Origin: a virus
Length of the DNA stretch: 64,000 nt
Strand: one strand, 5' to 3'
Virus record (IMG/VR): IMGVR_UViG_3300030107_006824
Coordinates: 1-64,000 of that record
In this document: positions 21,416 to 29,906 of the stretch, piece after piece
Layout: every line of letters starts with the position of its first letter
Position numbering within the stretch: the first letter of the stretch is position 1
Translations under genes and position numbers: made by a program
The notes under the pieces: generated by a model
Told to the model about the DNA's origin: nothing
Databases searched by the model: none
The model's input: only the letters and a program-made list of their open reading frames with translations

Positions 21416-22153
21416 ATGGCTTTACAAGTATTACCCCCAGAACTAACACAAGAAAAAGATCGAATTGAAACTAAAGAACCACAACCTTATTGGAAACCAA
21501 GCTCACTTAAAGATGGAGAATCAGAAGAATTCCGATTACTCGGATGCTATGAAACAGGTCACGCCATTGTTGGATGGCAGTATGCCTCAGAAGTTTTGGA
21601 TGATAAATCTGGTGAACTTCGCTTTAATGGCTTTGTCGTCACTAGGTCTCATCCTGGTAATCCCTCTGATATTTCAAGAGAGACCGACTGGTCGAAACCT
21701 GATCGACCAAAAATCGATGGGAGTTTCGTCAAACCCAAGCGTTTCCTTGCGTGGGTTGCAACCAGCGCATCACGCGGGCGATTAGAAGTTTTGTTTATTG
21801 AACAAAAGTCTCTTCGTGAACAACTAACTGAAATCCTACAGGAAGATGAAGACTACACCTGGACCGAAGAAGGTCTCGCTAATTTCTCGATTAAAATCAG
21901 CCGTAAAGGTACGGGCCTTGAGACGTCGTATTCGATCTTACCAAAGGTACGTAAAGTTCCTGAAAAGGTCAAATCCGAATGGGAATCTCAACGAACTAGT
22001 ATATGGCTCCCCAACTTCTTTGAAGGGAAAGATCCTTTTGATGGATCTGCAACTGATGAGAAAGGTTTACCGGCTGGTGGAGTTGACAAAAGAGGAAGCA
22101 CAGTATTACCAAAAAAAGCTACAACAAAAGTAAATGAAACCACTGAATTCTAA
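21416..22153 (+). CDS. Protein of unknown function, possible DNA-binding accessory
   Basis: 245 residues, mixed strand and helix, with a long charged linker at the C-terminus ending KVNETTEF. It contains EEFRLLGCYETGHAIVGWQY near residue 35, which resembles an OB-type strand pair. By position (head of the replication block) and tail it may be a single-stranded DNA-binding or recombination accessory protein. No direct family match. The stop overlaps the next ATG. Confidence 0.5.
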   Translation: MALQVLPPELTQEKDRIETKEPQPYWKPSSLKDGESEEFRLLGCYETGHAIVGWQYASEVLDDKSGELRFNGFVVTRSHPGNPSDISRETDWSKPDRPKIDGSFVKPKRFLAWVATSASRGRLEVLFIEQKSLREQLTEILQEDEDYTWTEEGLANFSIKISRKGTGLETSYSILPKVRKVPEKVKSEWESQRTSIWLPNFFEGKDPFDGSATDEKGLPAGGVDKRGSTVLPKKATTKVNETTEF

Positions 22154-22524
22154 TGCCTAATTCATTCAACAATTTGCCGCCTGAACTTCAGGCACGAATC
22201 ACTAGTATCCTTTCACAGGGTCAAGCTCATTCTTCTGAGCAAGTAATGCCTACAGTTCCAGCTCCATCTGCAGTATCTCCCTCTGAAGAATCATCTTCTG
22301 CTTTAGCTCAAAAAGCTCCATCATTGATGGATCATGTTTGTGCATTGAGGTCTGAAGTAAATGCTTTGTCTAAGCAGATGCATGCATCTGCACAAGTAAC
22401 CGAGGCGGTAGGAAATGCGGTGACTCAACTTTACAATATGTTTCGTGAGCAAACCCAGCCTACAAATTACAGCGCAAATTTCCAAACGCAAAAACCGAGT
22501 TTAAATGATGATGATGACTTCTGA
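22153..22524 (+). CDS. Replication-block protein with acidic phenylalanine tail, unknown
   Basis: 123 residues. A disordered Ser/Pro-rich middle precedes a helical segment SLMDHVCALRSEVNALSKQM with heptad character, and the end is PSLNDDDDF. The tail is a near-ideal SSB-like acidic tip. It overlaps the nuclease gene by about 10-20 bases. Function unknown; perhaps a mediator linking replication proteins. Confidence 0.5.
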   Translation: MPNSFNNLPPELQARITSILSQGQAHSSEQVMPTVPAPSAVSPSEESSSALAQKAPSLMDHVCALRSEVNALSKQMHASAQVTEAVGNAVTQLYNMFREQTQPTNYSANFQTQKPSLNDDDDF

Positions 22525-23287
22525 TATACCTTATCGTATTCAGACACCTTCAGGTTATCGTAAATATCTTTGTTCAGGCTTGTATCTACCATCAGTAACT
22601 ACAGTACTATCTGCTACTGAAACTGAAAAGTCAAAAGCCGGTTTAAAAACATGGCAAGCTAATAATCCTGGTGCATTAGAAGAGGCAAGCGTTAGAGGAT
22701 CTGCTATACATAAATGTTGCGAAAATCACATTAGAGGTCTTCCTATTGATTGTCCTGATGAATATCAGGGATTTTGGAACGGAATGCCCCAATACCTTGA
22801 CTGGTTTGATACCATACATTGGTCAGAGCGACCACTAAGATCTGACTGGTATCACTTACGTAGCGACGATAAGGAGGTTTCATTTGTATGGAGCACTGAA
22901 CATAAATATGCAGGATGCCCTGATCTTATTGGAGAAATTGGTGGTGTAAAAGTTATTGCCGACTTTAAAACCAGCAATGGTCCTTATATGAATAGATTTC
23001 CTGACAAAGGAGATCGTATGGGTTTTGGAGGATTTAGGAAGTATCAAAAATGCGCTCAACAAATGGCAGCTTATAGGTTGGCATTAGAGGAGCGTACAGG
23101 TTATAAATGTGATGTAGCATTAATCATTGTATCTACTGAAAATATCACTCAGGGTATTTTCATTGATAGTGATCAAATGGATTTATATGAATCACGTTTT
23201 CTAAAAAGAGTAAACCAATTCCACGAAACGGAAAAAACGAATGAAAATAAAGATTGCAGTCCACAAAAATTGCAAAAACAAGACTAA
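22514..23287 (+). CDS. RecB/Cas4-type PD-(D/E)XK nuclease
   Basis: 257 residues from ATG 22514, the last of four ATG codons in a row (22505-22516); the earlier ones only add methionines and lie within the GATGATGATGAC tail of the previous gene. Nuclease motifs are GCPDLIGEIGGV with the catalytic Asp, ADFKTS (the D-x-K part) and QMAAYRLAL (motif QxxxY). An N-terminal PSVTTVL segment is typical of the RecB-like exonuclease group. It is likely a phage exonuclease for recombination or host DNA degradation. Overlaps the primase-helicase gene by 47 bases. Confidence 0.8.
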   Translation: MTSDIPYRIQTPSGYRKYLCSGLYLPSVTTVLSATETEKSKAGLKTWQANNPGALEEASVRGSAIHKCCENHIRGLPIDCPDEYQGFWNGMPQYLDWFDTIHWSERPLRSDWYHLRSDDKEVSFVWSTEHKYAGCPDLIGEIGGVKVIADFKTSNGPYMNRFPDKGDRMGFGGFRKYQKCAQQMAAYRLALEERTGYKCDVALIIVSTENITQGIFIDSDQMDLYESRFLKRVNQFHETEKTNENKDCSPQKLQKQD

Positions 23288-25460
23288 CCCACAAAAAGTT
23301 GCTAAAGGTTGGTCAAACATTGTTGAAGATTTAACGTGGCTAGAAGGATGGGTAAAGGCTGGCTATGGCTGGTGTGCTACCCATTTTTTAAATCGTCATC
23401 GTAAATCTGAAAACGCAAGCGGCAGCAACATTATTGTTGTTGATATTGATGGTGATACAACGTTAACAAAGTTCTGGTCTACCACCACTGCTAAAAAATG
23501 GTGTGCTGGTACTTACACCTCGGCTAGTCATAGCGATGAAGAGCATAGGTTCAGAGCTTTATTTCCTCTTGAAATAGCACTAGATACTATCAGCCAACAC
23601 AGAGGGGCATACTGGCTAATTGCTGATAGATTAGTTGCTGAATTAGGTCTTGAGACACTTAAAGATAATTGCGGTCAGAAACCTGAACGACTTTGGTATG
23701 GCAACACTAATGCAGTATTTCAATGGAATAATGAAGCCTGTGTACCTTCATTTCTTCTAGAAGATATTGACTATGAAGAACCAGTCGAATTCAACAAAAG
23801 CGATATATCTGATCAAGATATTGAACGCTGTAAGTGGCTGCTACAGAACTTCCTACGTCCTTCTGAAGACGGTGAGTATGAATCTATGTACGTACCTGTT
23901 ATGGCTGCTTGTGCGGCTATAGGTACCGTTATGTTTGACTCGTGGGTCGAATGGGTATTAAAAGGTCATCACGGAGAAAAAGAAGATAACATTCGTCCGT
24001 ATAAGTGGAAAGGTTTAGGTAACTATAGTGGCCCAGCTAAATTGTATTCTTTAGCTAAAAAGCAAGATATAAATTGGACTAGGAATTTACCCTCCAATCT
24101 TAGTTTTAGAGCTGCAGGAGCTGCTGTAGGTTACACAGAAGTTGATCCAATTGTTGACTTAGATTCTATACTAGATTCTAAACAACCTGATCAATCAGAT
24201 CCAATACCAGAGCCTTTACCTGATGCTCAGCAAGTTAAACGTAAAGGTCGCCCTAAGCGTACAAATGATGATGCCGCTAAAGAACGTGAAAATGACGTTA
24301 AAAAAGTTAAGGAGATTTTAAGTGACCTCCGTAAGAACGAATTAACTGGCGCTATTGAATATACAAGTCCAACTAATGAGACTATAAGTCTACAAGGTAA
24401 CGACCTTGATATCATGACTACTAAGTTAGCTTGTGAACATGGAGTATTTATACCTGAACCCAGAATAAAATCAGCCATTCATTACGCCGCCAGTAAAAAT
24501 ACTTACTGTCCTATCAGGAAATACCTTGATACCTGTAGTGCTCATAGTAAACCTCATCCTGATTGGGAGAGAATTGGGCAAATATTCTTAGGTAATCGTC
24601 ATCATATTGCAACTCTTGCAATGCAAAGAATGATGATCGGTGCTGTTGCCCGTGCATACAATCCAGGTTGCTCAATGTCTTGGCTTCCAATCTTAGTGGG
24701 AGCACAAGGTGTAGGTAAGTCTATGTTTAGTAGGTACTTAGTTCCCGATAAGCTTTTCAGTGAAATAACGATTCCACTGGAAACATTAATGAAAGAACAG
24801 TATCGTTTACATGTAGCGTGGTTACTTGAACTTCCTGAGATTGATAATTATTTCAATGCACGTAATATTGAGAACTTTAAAAATCTAGTAACTACTAGAT
24901 GTGATGAAGTTCGCTTCCCCTATGCATCATTACCTACAAAATTGCATAGAAGGTTTGTTATGATTGGTACTACCAATAGGAATCAATTCCTTGTAGATAG
25001 TACAGGGAATCGTAGGTTTGTTCCTCTTGAAGTAGGTACAGGGTTTCAAGTTCCCTGGAATCGACTGTCTGAAGAACGAGATAGTATCTGGTCAGCAGCA
25101 GTCAAGGCCTACCGTAATGGAGATAGATATGAATTTGATAGCGGTGAAATTGCTGCTATTGCTGAGTACATTCAAGAGTTTGGTGATCCAGATCCTTGGA
25201 TGGAAAAGATAGTTCAATATATCTCTCATAGAGTTGAAGTTACCGCAGCTGAAGTTTTAACAAGTGCTCTTGATATTGATCCTAAACAGCAAGGTCGTAG
25301 AGAGTCTAGACGTGTAGCAGATGTACTACAAACTATGGGTTGGCGTCGTTTAGTTACTAGCCGAAAGGATAAAACTACTGGACGACAAAAGAGTGTACGA
25401 ATCTGGCAACGTCCTAAAGATGATCCCCTGCCTGAAAATCATATCTTAAATGACTTCTAA
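23241..25460 (+). CDS. Bifunctional primase-helicase (VirE/SF3 type)
   Basis: 739 residues. The N-terminal part has VVDIDGD (about residues 67-73) and SHSDEEHRFRALFPLE, the DxD and SxH-like features of archaeo-eukaryotic primases. After a charged linker containing GYTEVDPIVDLD (about residues 295-306) comes a VirE/DUF5906-like helicase domain with Walker A VGAQGVGKS (near 487), Walker B-like LLELPEI (near 527), and a sensor-like segment GTTNRNQFLVD. This would lay primers and unwind DNA for the family A polymerase. The end HILNDF is another acidic-aromatic tail. ATG overlaps the nuclease. Confidence 0.85.
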   Translation: MKIKIAVHKNCKNKTNPQKVAKGWSNIVEDLTWLEGWVKAGYGWCATHFLNRHRKSENASGSNIIVVDIDGDTTLTKFWSTTTAKKWCAGTYTSASHSDEEHRFRALFPLEIALDTISQHRGAYWLIADRLVAELGLETLKDNCGQKPERLWYGNTNAVFQWNNEACVPSFLLEDIDYEEPVEFNKSDISDQDIERCKWLLQNFLRPSEDGEYESMYVPVMAACAAIGTVMFDSWVEWVLKGHHGEKEDNIRPYKWKGLGNYSGPAKLYSLAKKQDINWTRNLPSNLSFRAAGAAVGYTEVDPIVDLDSILDSKQPDQSDPIPEPLPDAQQVKRKGRPKRTNDDAAKERENDVKKVKEILSDLRKNELTGAIEYTSPTNETISLQGNDLDIMTTKLACEHGVFIPEPRIKSAIHYAASKNTYCPIRKYLDTCSAHSKPHPDWERIGQIFLGNRHHIATLAMQRMMIGAVARAYNPGCSMSWLPILVGAQGVGKSMFSRYLVPDKLFSEITIPLETLMKEQYRLHVAWLLELPEIDNYFNARNIENFKNLVTTRCDEVRFPYASLPTKLHRRFVMIGTTNRNQFLVDSTGNRRFVPLEVGTGFQVPWNRLSEERDSIWSAAVKAYRNGDRYEFDSGEIAAIAEYIQEFGDPDPWMEKIVQYISHRVEVTAAEVLTSALDIDPKQQGRRESRRVADVLQTMGWRRLVTSRKDKTTGRQKSVRIWQRPKDDPLPENHILNDF

Positions 25461-25615
25461 TGAATTTTACACCCAAACAATTAGATCTAATTATGTGGTG
25501 TGTAGAACAAGAAGCTTTATATTTCAATGATGATCAACTAACAGTAGCTGAAAGCATCTACGAAATGATAAGCACTTACCACAAGGATATGCGTAAACAT
25601 TACAAAAAGAGCTAA
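25460..25615 (+). CDS. Small protein, unknown
   Basis: 51 residues; ATG overlaps the primase-helicase stop. Acidic first half and basic end (HKDMRKHYKKS). Helical. No family. Confidence 0.5.
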   Translation: MNFTPKQLDLIMWCVEQEALYFNDDQLTVAESIYEMISTYHKDMRKHYKKS

Positions 25616-25620
25616 AAATT

Positions 25621-25857
25621 ATGCTTACTAAAGACATTAAAATTGGGTTACGTGTTAAAGTCTTAACAAATAATATGACTGCATTAGTAGTGGGTGAGCC
25701 CGAATACTACACACCCAAAGCCAAACTAGTTCGGTTAAAGTACGAGAATAGTACACGATTTGAGTATATGATTAATAATCAAATCGAACCTTTATCATTA
25801 AATCAACAGTATCCAGCTCATGGCGGTACTTACGTTAAACCTGAATCCTCTTTCTAA
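25621..25857 (+). CDS. Small beta-rich protein, unknown
   Basis: 78 residues with strand pattern (IKIGLRVKVLTNNMTALVV), perhaps a small SH3- or KOW-like barrel. It ends TYVKPESSF. It follows the previous gene by five bases. No certain family. Confidence 0.5.
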   Translation: MLTKDIKIGLRVKVLTNNMTALVVGEPEYYTPKAKLVRLKYENSTRFEYMINNQIEPLSLNQQYPAHGGTYVKPESSF

Positions 25858-25859
25858 TT

Positions 25860-26009
25860 ATGGAATACAAAGTCACTATGTACATTAAAGCTGTAACTCA
25901 TCCACGAAAGTGGTTAGTTGAAGGTGTTAATGACATGCTCAATGAAGATGAAAGTGAGGATATCCTTGAATGGGAAATTGAGCCTATGGAGTATATTGAC
26001 AATGGCTGA
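25860..26009 (+). CDS. Small acidic protein, unknown
   Basis: 49 residues from ATG, two bases after the previous stop. Strand then acidic helix (VNDMLNEDESEDILEWEIE). Overlaps the next gene by eight bases. No family. Confidence 0.5.
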   Translation: MEYKVTMYIKAVTHPRKWLVEGVNDMLNEDESEDILEWEIEPMEYIDNG

Positions 26010-26805
26010 AGCACAACCTGTTAATAAAGGCCATGCTTATGGCCGAAGACAGAAACAAATTTCTAATACAGCTGAAGAAGGTGAACTTTGTCTTTATATA
26101 GGTCATTCTATTGGCAGGTTCTCTTGTCATTCCATGAGATATGACAGCCATCAAGCCTGTACTAGATGTGTTGCAGCTGCAAGAGAAGGTAGAATGTCAC
26201 TCAATATTGACACTCTATTAAAACGTAATCGCATTAAAGCTCTTAAGTTCTGGAGTCAAGTTGATATCGGCTCACCAGATGAATGTTGGCCATGGAATGG
26301 ATGTATTAATAAACGTACAAAACAACCTCAGTTTGCTTGGAGACGGCATGGCATATCCTCCTCAACACAGCATCATCCCCAAAGAGTGGCTATGTGGTTT
26401 AGTTGGGGTGATCTTGGTTTTGCTGGTGTTAAAACCACATGTGGCAATAAGTATTGCTGTAATCCCTTCCATCTTATTCCTCAGCATCTTGGTGTATTTG
26501 TTGATCAGGAAAGTTATACCGACAATTTTGAAATGGCTTGTCAACTTCATACATTAAAACAACAAGTATCAGAATATGTATTAGAGCAAGCATTATTAGA
26601 ACAGGAGAAAGAGGAGGAATCTAATTTAGATCTACTTCCTGAAAACTATGAAGAATTACTAATGAATCCAGATTCTCCTTTTGCTAAAAAATTTGAAGCA
26701 GTTATTGCTGAAATGTTAACTGGCAATCACGCTACTCAGATAACTTCTAAGGACACTTCATTATCTAATAAACCGATTGATAATTCTGAAGAAGAATCAG
26801 ATTAA
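26002..26805 (+). CDS. HNH-type endonuclease-like protein
   Basis: 267 residues from ATG 26002 (MAEAQPVNKGH); a longer upstream frame is unlikely because it would cover the preceding gene. The central region has CWPWNGCINK, a histidine-rich segment, then TTCGNKYCCNPFHLIPQH, which matches the zinc-stabilised HNH form common in phages (C-x-W-x-G and CCNPxHL). The N-terminal 60 residues contain CHSMRYDSHQACTRC, possibly a second zinc site. The C-terminus is acidic and disordered. It could be a homing nuclease or a DNA-processing enzyme. Confidence 0.75.
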   Translation: MAEAQPVNKGHAYGRRQKQISNTAEEGELCLYIGHSIGRFSCHSMRYDSHQACTRCVAAAREGRMSLNIDTLLKRNRIKALKFWSQVDIGSPDECWPWNGCINKRTKQPQFAWRRHGISSSTQHHPQRVAMWFSWGDLGFAGVKTTCGNKYCCNPFHLIPQHLGVFVDQESYTDNFEMACQLHTLKQQVSEYVLEQALLEQEKEEESNLDLLPENYEELLMNPDSPFAKKFEAVIAEMLTGNHATQITSKDTSLSNKPIDNSEEESD

Positions 26806-26869
26806 TCTTCACGTTAAAGCTCACATTTATAATAAATAACACTTATCCTTGTAAAAGAGTCATTCTATT

Positions 26870-27292
26870 ATGTCTAGACGTACTGATTTAATTCAACAAC
26901 TTATTAGATCTAATAAATTTGGTGAAGAAAAAGAAAATGAGCAGAAGTTTTTAACTGCAACTGCTGAATTAATTCTCACTGATTTAATTAATATAGCTAT
27001 AAAGGGTGTCGAAAAAAATGGTGCTGGTTCACTTGTAATTAATCTCCAAGCCGGATCTTCTGTTTTTATGTCAGGAAACGATATTCAAAAAGATCTAGCT
27101 ACTGCAGAAACTCTAGAAGATACTGATACTATTAAATTTCTAAGACAGCTAATCAATGAAGTCGATCAGAATGACTGGTCTAAAAATGTACTAATTACAT
27201 TATTATCTGAAAATGGAACAAAAACATTTGCAGTCGAAGCTGGTGGGAGCCAAGAGAGCCTCCGAACGCTTGCAGCAGAATTTACAGGATAA
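26870..27292 (+). CDS. Protein of unknown function
   Basis: 140 residues, alpha/beta, acidic, with SLVINLQAGSSVFMSGNDIQK in the middle (split by a turn). No family is recognised. A TATAATAA box lies 34 bases upstream, a longer distance than the main promoter family. It overlaps the next frame by 80 bases. Confidence 0.5.
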   Translation: MSRRTDLIQQLIRSNKFGEEKENEQKFLTATAELILTDLINIAIKGVEKNGAGSLVINLQAGSSVFMSGNDIQKDLATAETLEDTDTIKFLRQLINEVDQNDWSKNVLITLLSENGTKTFAVEAGGSQESLRTLAAEFTG

Positions 27293-27878
27293 GTTAGAAG
27301 CGCAGGGTCTCAAATTACCCTTGTATCCAACCCCTCAAATCATTGAACGTGCTCGTCAAGTCATGGGATCTATTGACTTTGATCCCACTTCTGACCCTGT
27401 TCAACAAGTTCTTGTAGACGCAACAACGGTACCTTCAATAGAAATCAATCCACTACAAGAACATTGGAAAGGAAATGTATTTGTTTCACCTAAAGGTGCA
27501 GTCAGGAATACTCGTATATGGTTAAATAAAACTATTAATGAATACCGTAATGGTTATGTAAAAAGCTTTATATTCTTTACAAGTGCTTCTGAGATACTTC
27601 GCGCATCGCCTGTTTTATGGGATTATCCTATTTGTATCCCCTTTAAACGAGTAAAGCAGCTAAGAGCTACTAAGAATGGATTTGAATCAGTATCTCCCTC
27701 GACTTGGAATTGTATTGCTTATGGTCCTCCATTAGATGTCACACTTAATAATGTAGATCGTATTGCACTTTTCTATAACAATTTTAGGGATATTGGAAGA
27801 GTAATTTACAATGAATATGCTGGAGATAGCTGGTCAAAGGATTTGACATTCTTTGAAGAGCAAAAAGGTAACGTTTAA
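27213..27878 (+). CDS. Dam-like DNA N6-adenine methyltransferase homologue, divergent
   Basis: 221 residues. Resembles the phage DNA N-6-adenine-methyltransferase family: TPQIIERARQVMGSIDFDPT (the S-adenosylmethionine-side DxDP element), EHWKGNVFVSPKG where active members have a W-x-G-x-v-f-x-NPPY core, and later SFIFFTSASEILRASP. The catalytic NPPY-type motif seems replaced by VSPKG, so activity is doubtful; it may bind DNA or S-adenosylmethionine without methylating. The N-terminal 30 residues are charged, overlap the previous gene, and may not all be translated. Confidence 0.6.
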   Translation: MEQKHLQSKLVGAKRASERLQQNLQDKLEAQGLKLPLYPTPQIIERARQVMGSIDFDPTSDPVQQVLVDATTVPSIEINPLQEHWKGNVFVSPKGAVRNTRIWLNKTINEYRNGYVKSFIFFTSASEILRASPVLWDYPICIPFKRVKQLRATKNGFESVSPSTWNCIAYGPPLDVTLNNVDRIALFYNNFRDIGRVIYNEYAGDSWSKDLTFFEEQKGNV

Positions 27879-28291
27879 TGTATAAAAACATATCAAAGGA
27901 ATGTCTGATTACATTGCCTTCAGGTCAAGCAGTTCATCCGTGTAGGCTGATTTGCAGAGATGGCACTTTGATGTGGAAAAACGCTTTATTGCATGATAAT
28001 GAATTTCTTGCTTTACCTCAATCAATGTCAGATGAATCTCATATCATCAAAACTGCACAACGATTGGAAGAACTTAATTCTTGGGCTTCCATTAATATGG
28101 AACCTTGGGAGTCTTTATTCCCTATTTATTGGTATGATCCCAATAATAAAGAAATGAAACACGGTATAAGTGTATATTTTATACATCGTATATTGCCAAT
28201 CAAAGAAACATTTAATAAGCTCATTGACCATATTCAAGAACATGAAGTTCTTGAACTTAAACAAAGCTATATCTTTTTCAAACGTTGTTGA
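27878..28291 (+). CDS. Protein of unknown function
   Basis: 137 residues whose ATG overlaps the previous stop. Strand-rich N-terminus (CLITLPSGQAVHPCRLICRD, 20 residues) and a hydrophobic central part (SVYFIHRILPI), not long enough for a clear membrane helix. A terminator follows after four bases. No family. Confidence 0.5.
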   Translation: MYKNISKECLITLPSGQAVHPCRLICRDGTLMWKNALLHDNEFLALPQSMSDESHIIKTAQRLEELNSWASINMEPWESLFPIYWYDPNNKEMKHGISVYFIHRILPIKETFNKLIDHIQEHEVLELKQSYIFFKRC

Positions 28292-28295
28292 TTCC

Positions 28296-28311
28296 GCCAC
28301 CTTTCGGTGGC
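28296..28311. terminator. Hairpin between convergent genes
   Basis: GCCACC, TTTC loop and GGTGGC lie between convergent plus and minus genes. T-tracts are weak on both sides, so it may act in both directions at low strength. Confidence 0.6.
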
Positions 28312-28315
28312 TTAC

Positions 28316-28642
28316 CTATTCAGTGATCTTATCGATCAACCTCCTTAGGTACCATTCAGCTTTTTTGGCATCTTGTTCAATATTATCTTTATGCCAAAGC
28401 CTAAGAATATATTTTAATACTTGTCCTTGCAGAAAACCTAGTGTAGAATCAGGTGAATCCTTTATTGCATCCTCGATTACATCAATAGCTTCATACTTGC
28501 CTGATGTATAGTGTGCTGGGTTATTAACCAGATCCAATTCTACACAACCCTCGTCTGACCTATGTAATTTTAATTTTGCATCATATACCGATTCCGCTTC
28601 TTTCTTGTAGCGGTTTTTTTCCCATTCAGTTTCCCAATGCAT
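28316..28642 (-). CDS. DUF3310 family protein
   Basis: 108 residues. The C-terminal 55 residues fit DUF3310: NPAHYTSGKYEAIDVIED, then QGQVLKYILRLWHKDN and AKKAEWYLRRLI. In T7 the related gp1.7 region is a nucleotide kinase, but for most DUF3310 proteins the role is not established. The charged N-terminus (EWEKNRYKKEAES) may be a helix. It is on the minus strand, divergent from the deaminase-fold gene. Confidence 0.8.
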   Translation of the reverse strand: MHWETEWEKNRYKKEAESVYDAKLKLHRSDEGCVELDLVNNPAHYTSGKYEAIDVIEDAIKDSPDSTLGFLQGQVLKYILRLWHKDNIEQDAKKAEWYLRRLIDKITE

Positions 28643-28671
28643 ATCTACTCACAATAAACTATTTACCTACC

Positions 28672-28679
28672 TAATATAG
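28672..28679 (+). promoter_or_regulatory. Possible promoter box TAATATAG
   Basis: TAATATAG ends 25 bases before the ATG at 28705. It is a weaker member of the promoter-box family. Confidence 0.3.
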
Positions 28680-28704
28680 GAATAAATGTATGATAATGTG
28701 ACTT

Positions 28705-29268
28705 ATGCCATCTCCTAAAGGCGATCCAACTTATATAAAAAACAAAGATAGATTCTATCTTGAAATATGTAAACTATTAGCAAAAGCTTCCACTCACCCG
28801 ATGGCTCCTGGTGGTTGTGTTATTGTACGCGATCGTGAAATTATAGGAGATGGTCGAAGTCTTTTAGCTAGCTGCAAAGTTGAATTAGATTGCATTTCAT
28901 ATGCAATTGCTACAGCCGCTAAACGTGGTACACCTCTTGTTGGAGCTATTTTATACAGTACTAGATACCCATTTTCTACTGCTGTTTTTCAATGTTATCT
29001 CATGGGCATTAGAAAAATAGTAATACTTGCTCATGACTGGGAGCCTTTTTATAAAGATGAATTTAGACGTGCTGCACGTTTAGCACGAGAACTTGCCATT
29101 TCGATTGAACCATATCATGAAGATGAAGACAAACGTTTTACAGTTAACAAACAACCGGAGAAGAACGATGAACCGGAGGCATGGATCACTTGTAACTCAT
29201 TTGAACAAGACGAATTTGATCCCGAATCTGCAGAAACAATCTATGATGAAGACTCAACTAATTTTTGA
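28705..29268 (+). CDS. Deoxycytidylate deaminase-fold protein lacking the zinc site
   Basis: 187 residues. The core follows the dCMP deaminase fold: GGCVIVRDREIIGDGRS, KVELDCISYAIATAA where active enzymes have an HAE zinc motif, ILYSTRYPFSTAVFQCYLMG where active enzymes have PCxxC, and IRKIVIL. The histidine/glutamate and both cysteine ligands appear to be lost, so it is probably a pseudoenzyme, perhaps an allosteric or binding partner. The C-terminal 45 residues are acidic, ending DEDSTNF. It overlaps the exonuclease gene by 26 bases and so is tied to replication. Confidence 0.65.
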   Translation: MPSPKGDPTYIKNKDRFYLEICKLLAKASTHPMAPGGCVIVRDREIIGDGRSLLASCKVELDCISYAIATAAKRGTPLVGAILYSTRYPFSTAVFQCYLMGIRKIVILAHDWEPFYKDEFRRAARLARELAISIEPYHEDEDKRFTVNKQPEKNDEPEAWITCNSFEQDEFDPESAETIYDEDSTNF

Positions 29269-29788
29269 CTTAGAAAGTACAGGGCTATTACGGCAGGGCT
29301 CTTCAATACATTGTATTGTTTTGCGTAATTTAAATAATGCAGAGTCCCCTGTTATATTCGATCATCAACCAGATCGAGATCTTAATATAGCTATTCAACA
29401 ATTACAATCAGCTGACTTACTTATTGGCCACAATATTATAGGGTTTGACATTCCGTTAATTAAAGAGCAATTCCCTGATTTCAATTTTCAAGGTGAACTC
29501 TTAGATACTCTTGTCTTAAGTAGAACTCTTTATCCTAATATCATTAATCGAGATTATGAAATTAGACCTAAGGATATGCCTCAAAGACTTTACGGGCGTC
29601 ATAGCCTAGAAGCTTGGGGGTATCGTCTTAAATGCTTCAAAGGTGATTTTGGTAAGCACGAAGGAGCTTGGGATACTTATACGCCAGAAATGCTTGATTA
29701 TTGTATTGGAGATACACAAGTAACACTTAAACTTTATGAACGCCTGATGAGAAAAATTAATGAGCACGATGCCCAAATTCACGCCTGA
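29243..29788 (+). CDS. 3'-5' exonuclease part of split family A DNA polymerase
   Basis: 181 residues from ATG 29243 (or the next ATG). DnaQ-like motifs: DLESTG (Exo I), GHNIIGFDIP (Exo II) and YCIGDTQVT (Exo III). This corresponds to the proofreading domain of T7-type polymerase, encoded here as a separate gene. A longer frame upstream lies within the deaminase-fold gene and is unlikely. A 45-residue gene overlaps its end and separates it from the polymerase part. Confidence 0.85.
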   Translation: MMKTQLIFDLESTGLLRQGSSIHCIVLRNLNNAESPVIFDHQPDRDLNIAIQQLQSADLLIGHNIIGFDIPLIKEQFPDFNFQGELLDTLVLSRTLYPNIINRDYEIRPKDMPQRLYGRHSLEAWGYRLKCFKGDFGKHEGAWDTYTPEMLDYCIGDTQVTLKLYERLMRKINEHDAQIHA

Positions 29789-29906
29789 ATTCATTGCTTG
29801 GTTAGATCAATGTCCTTGTAATTGGATGTGGCTCCAACATGAAGAATATAATTGTACCTATAAGTTCTACTTCAAAAATGAGGAAACTGATGACAACGAT
29901 TCCTGA
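29769..29906 (+). CDS. Small protein between exonuclease and polymerase genes
   Basis: 45 residues, overlapping the exonuclease end by 20 bases and the polymerase start by 17. Aromatic- and cysteine-rich (FIAWLDQCPCNWMWLQHEE). It could bridge the two halves of the polymerase or be a metal-binding peptide. No family is recognised. Confidence 0.45.
   Translation: MPKFTPEFIAWLDQCPCNWMWLQHEEYNCTYKFYFKNEETDDNDS

Noticed and set aside
26261-26557. 98-codon hydrophobic frame inside the HNH-like gene
   Set aside because: It overlaps the zinc-motif region of a better supported gene in another frame and lacks a ribosome site.
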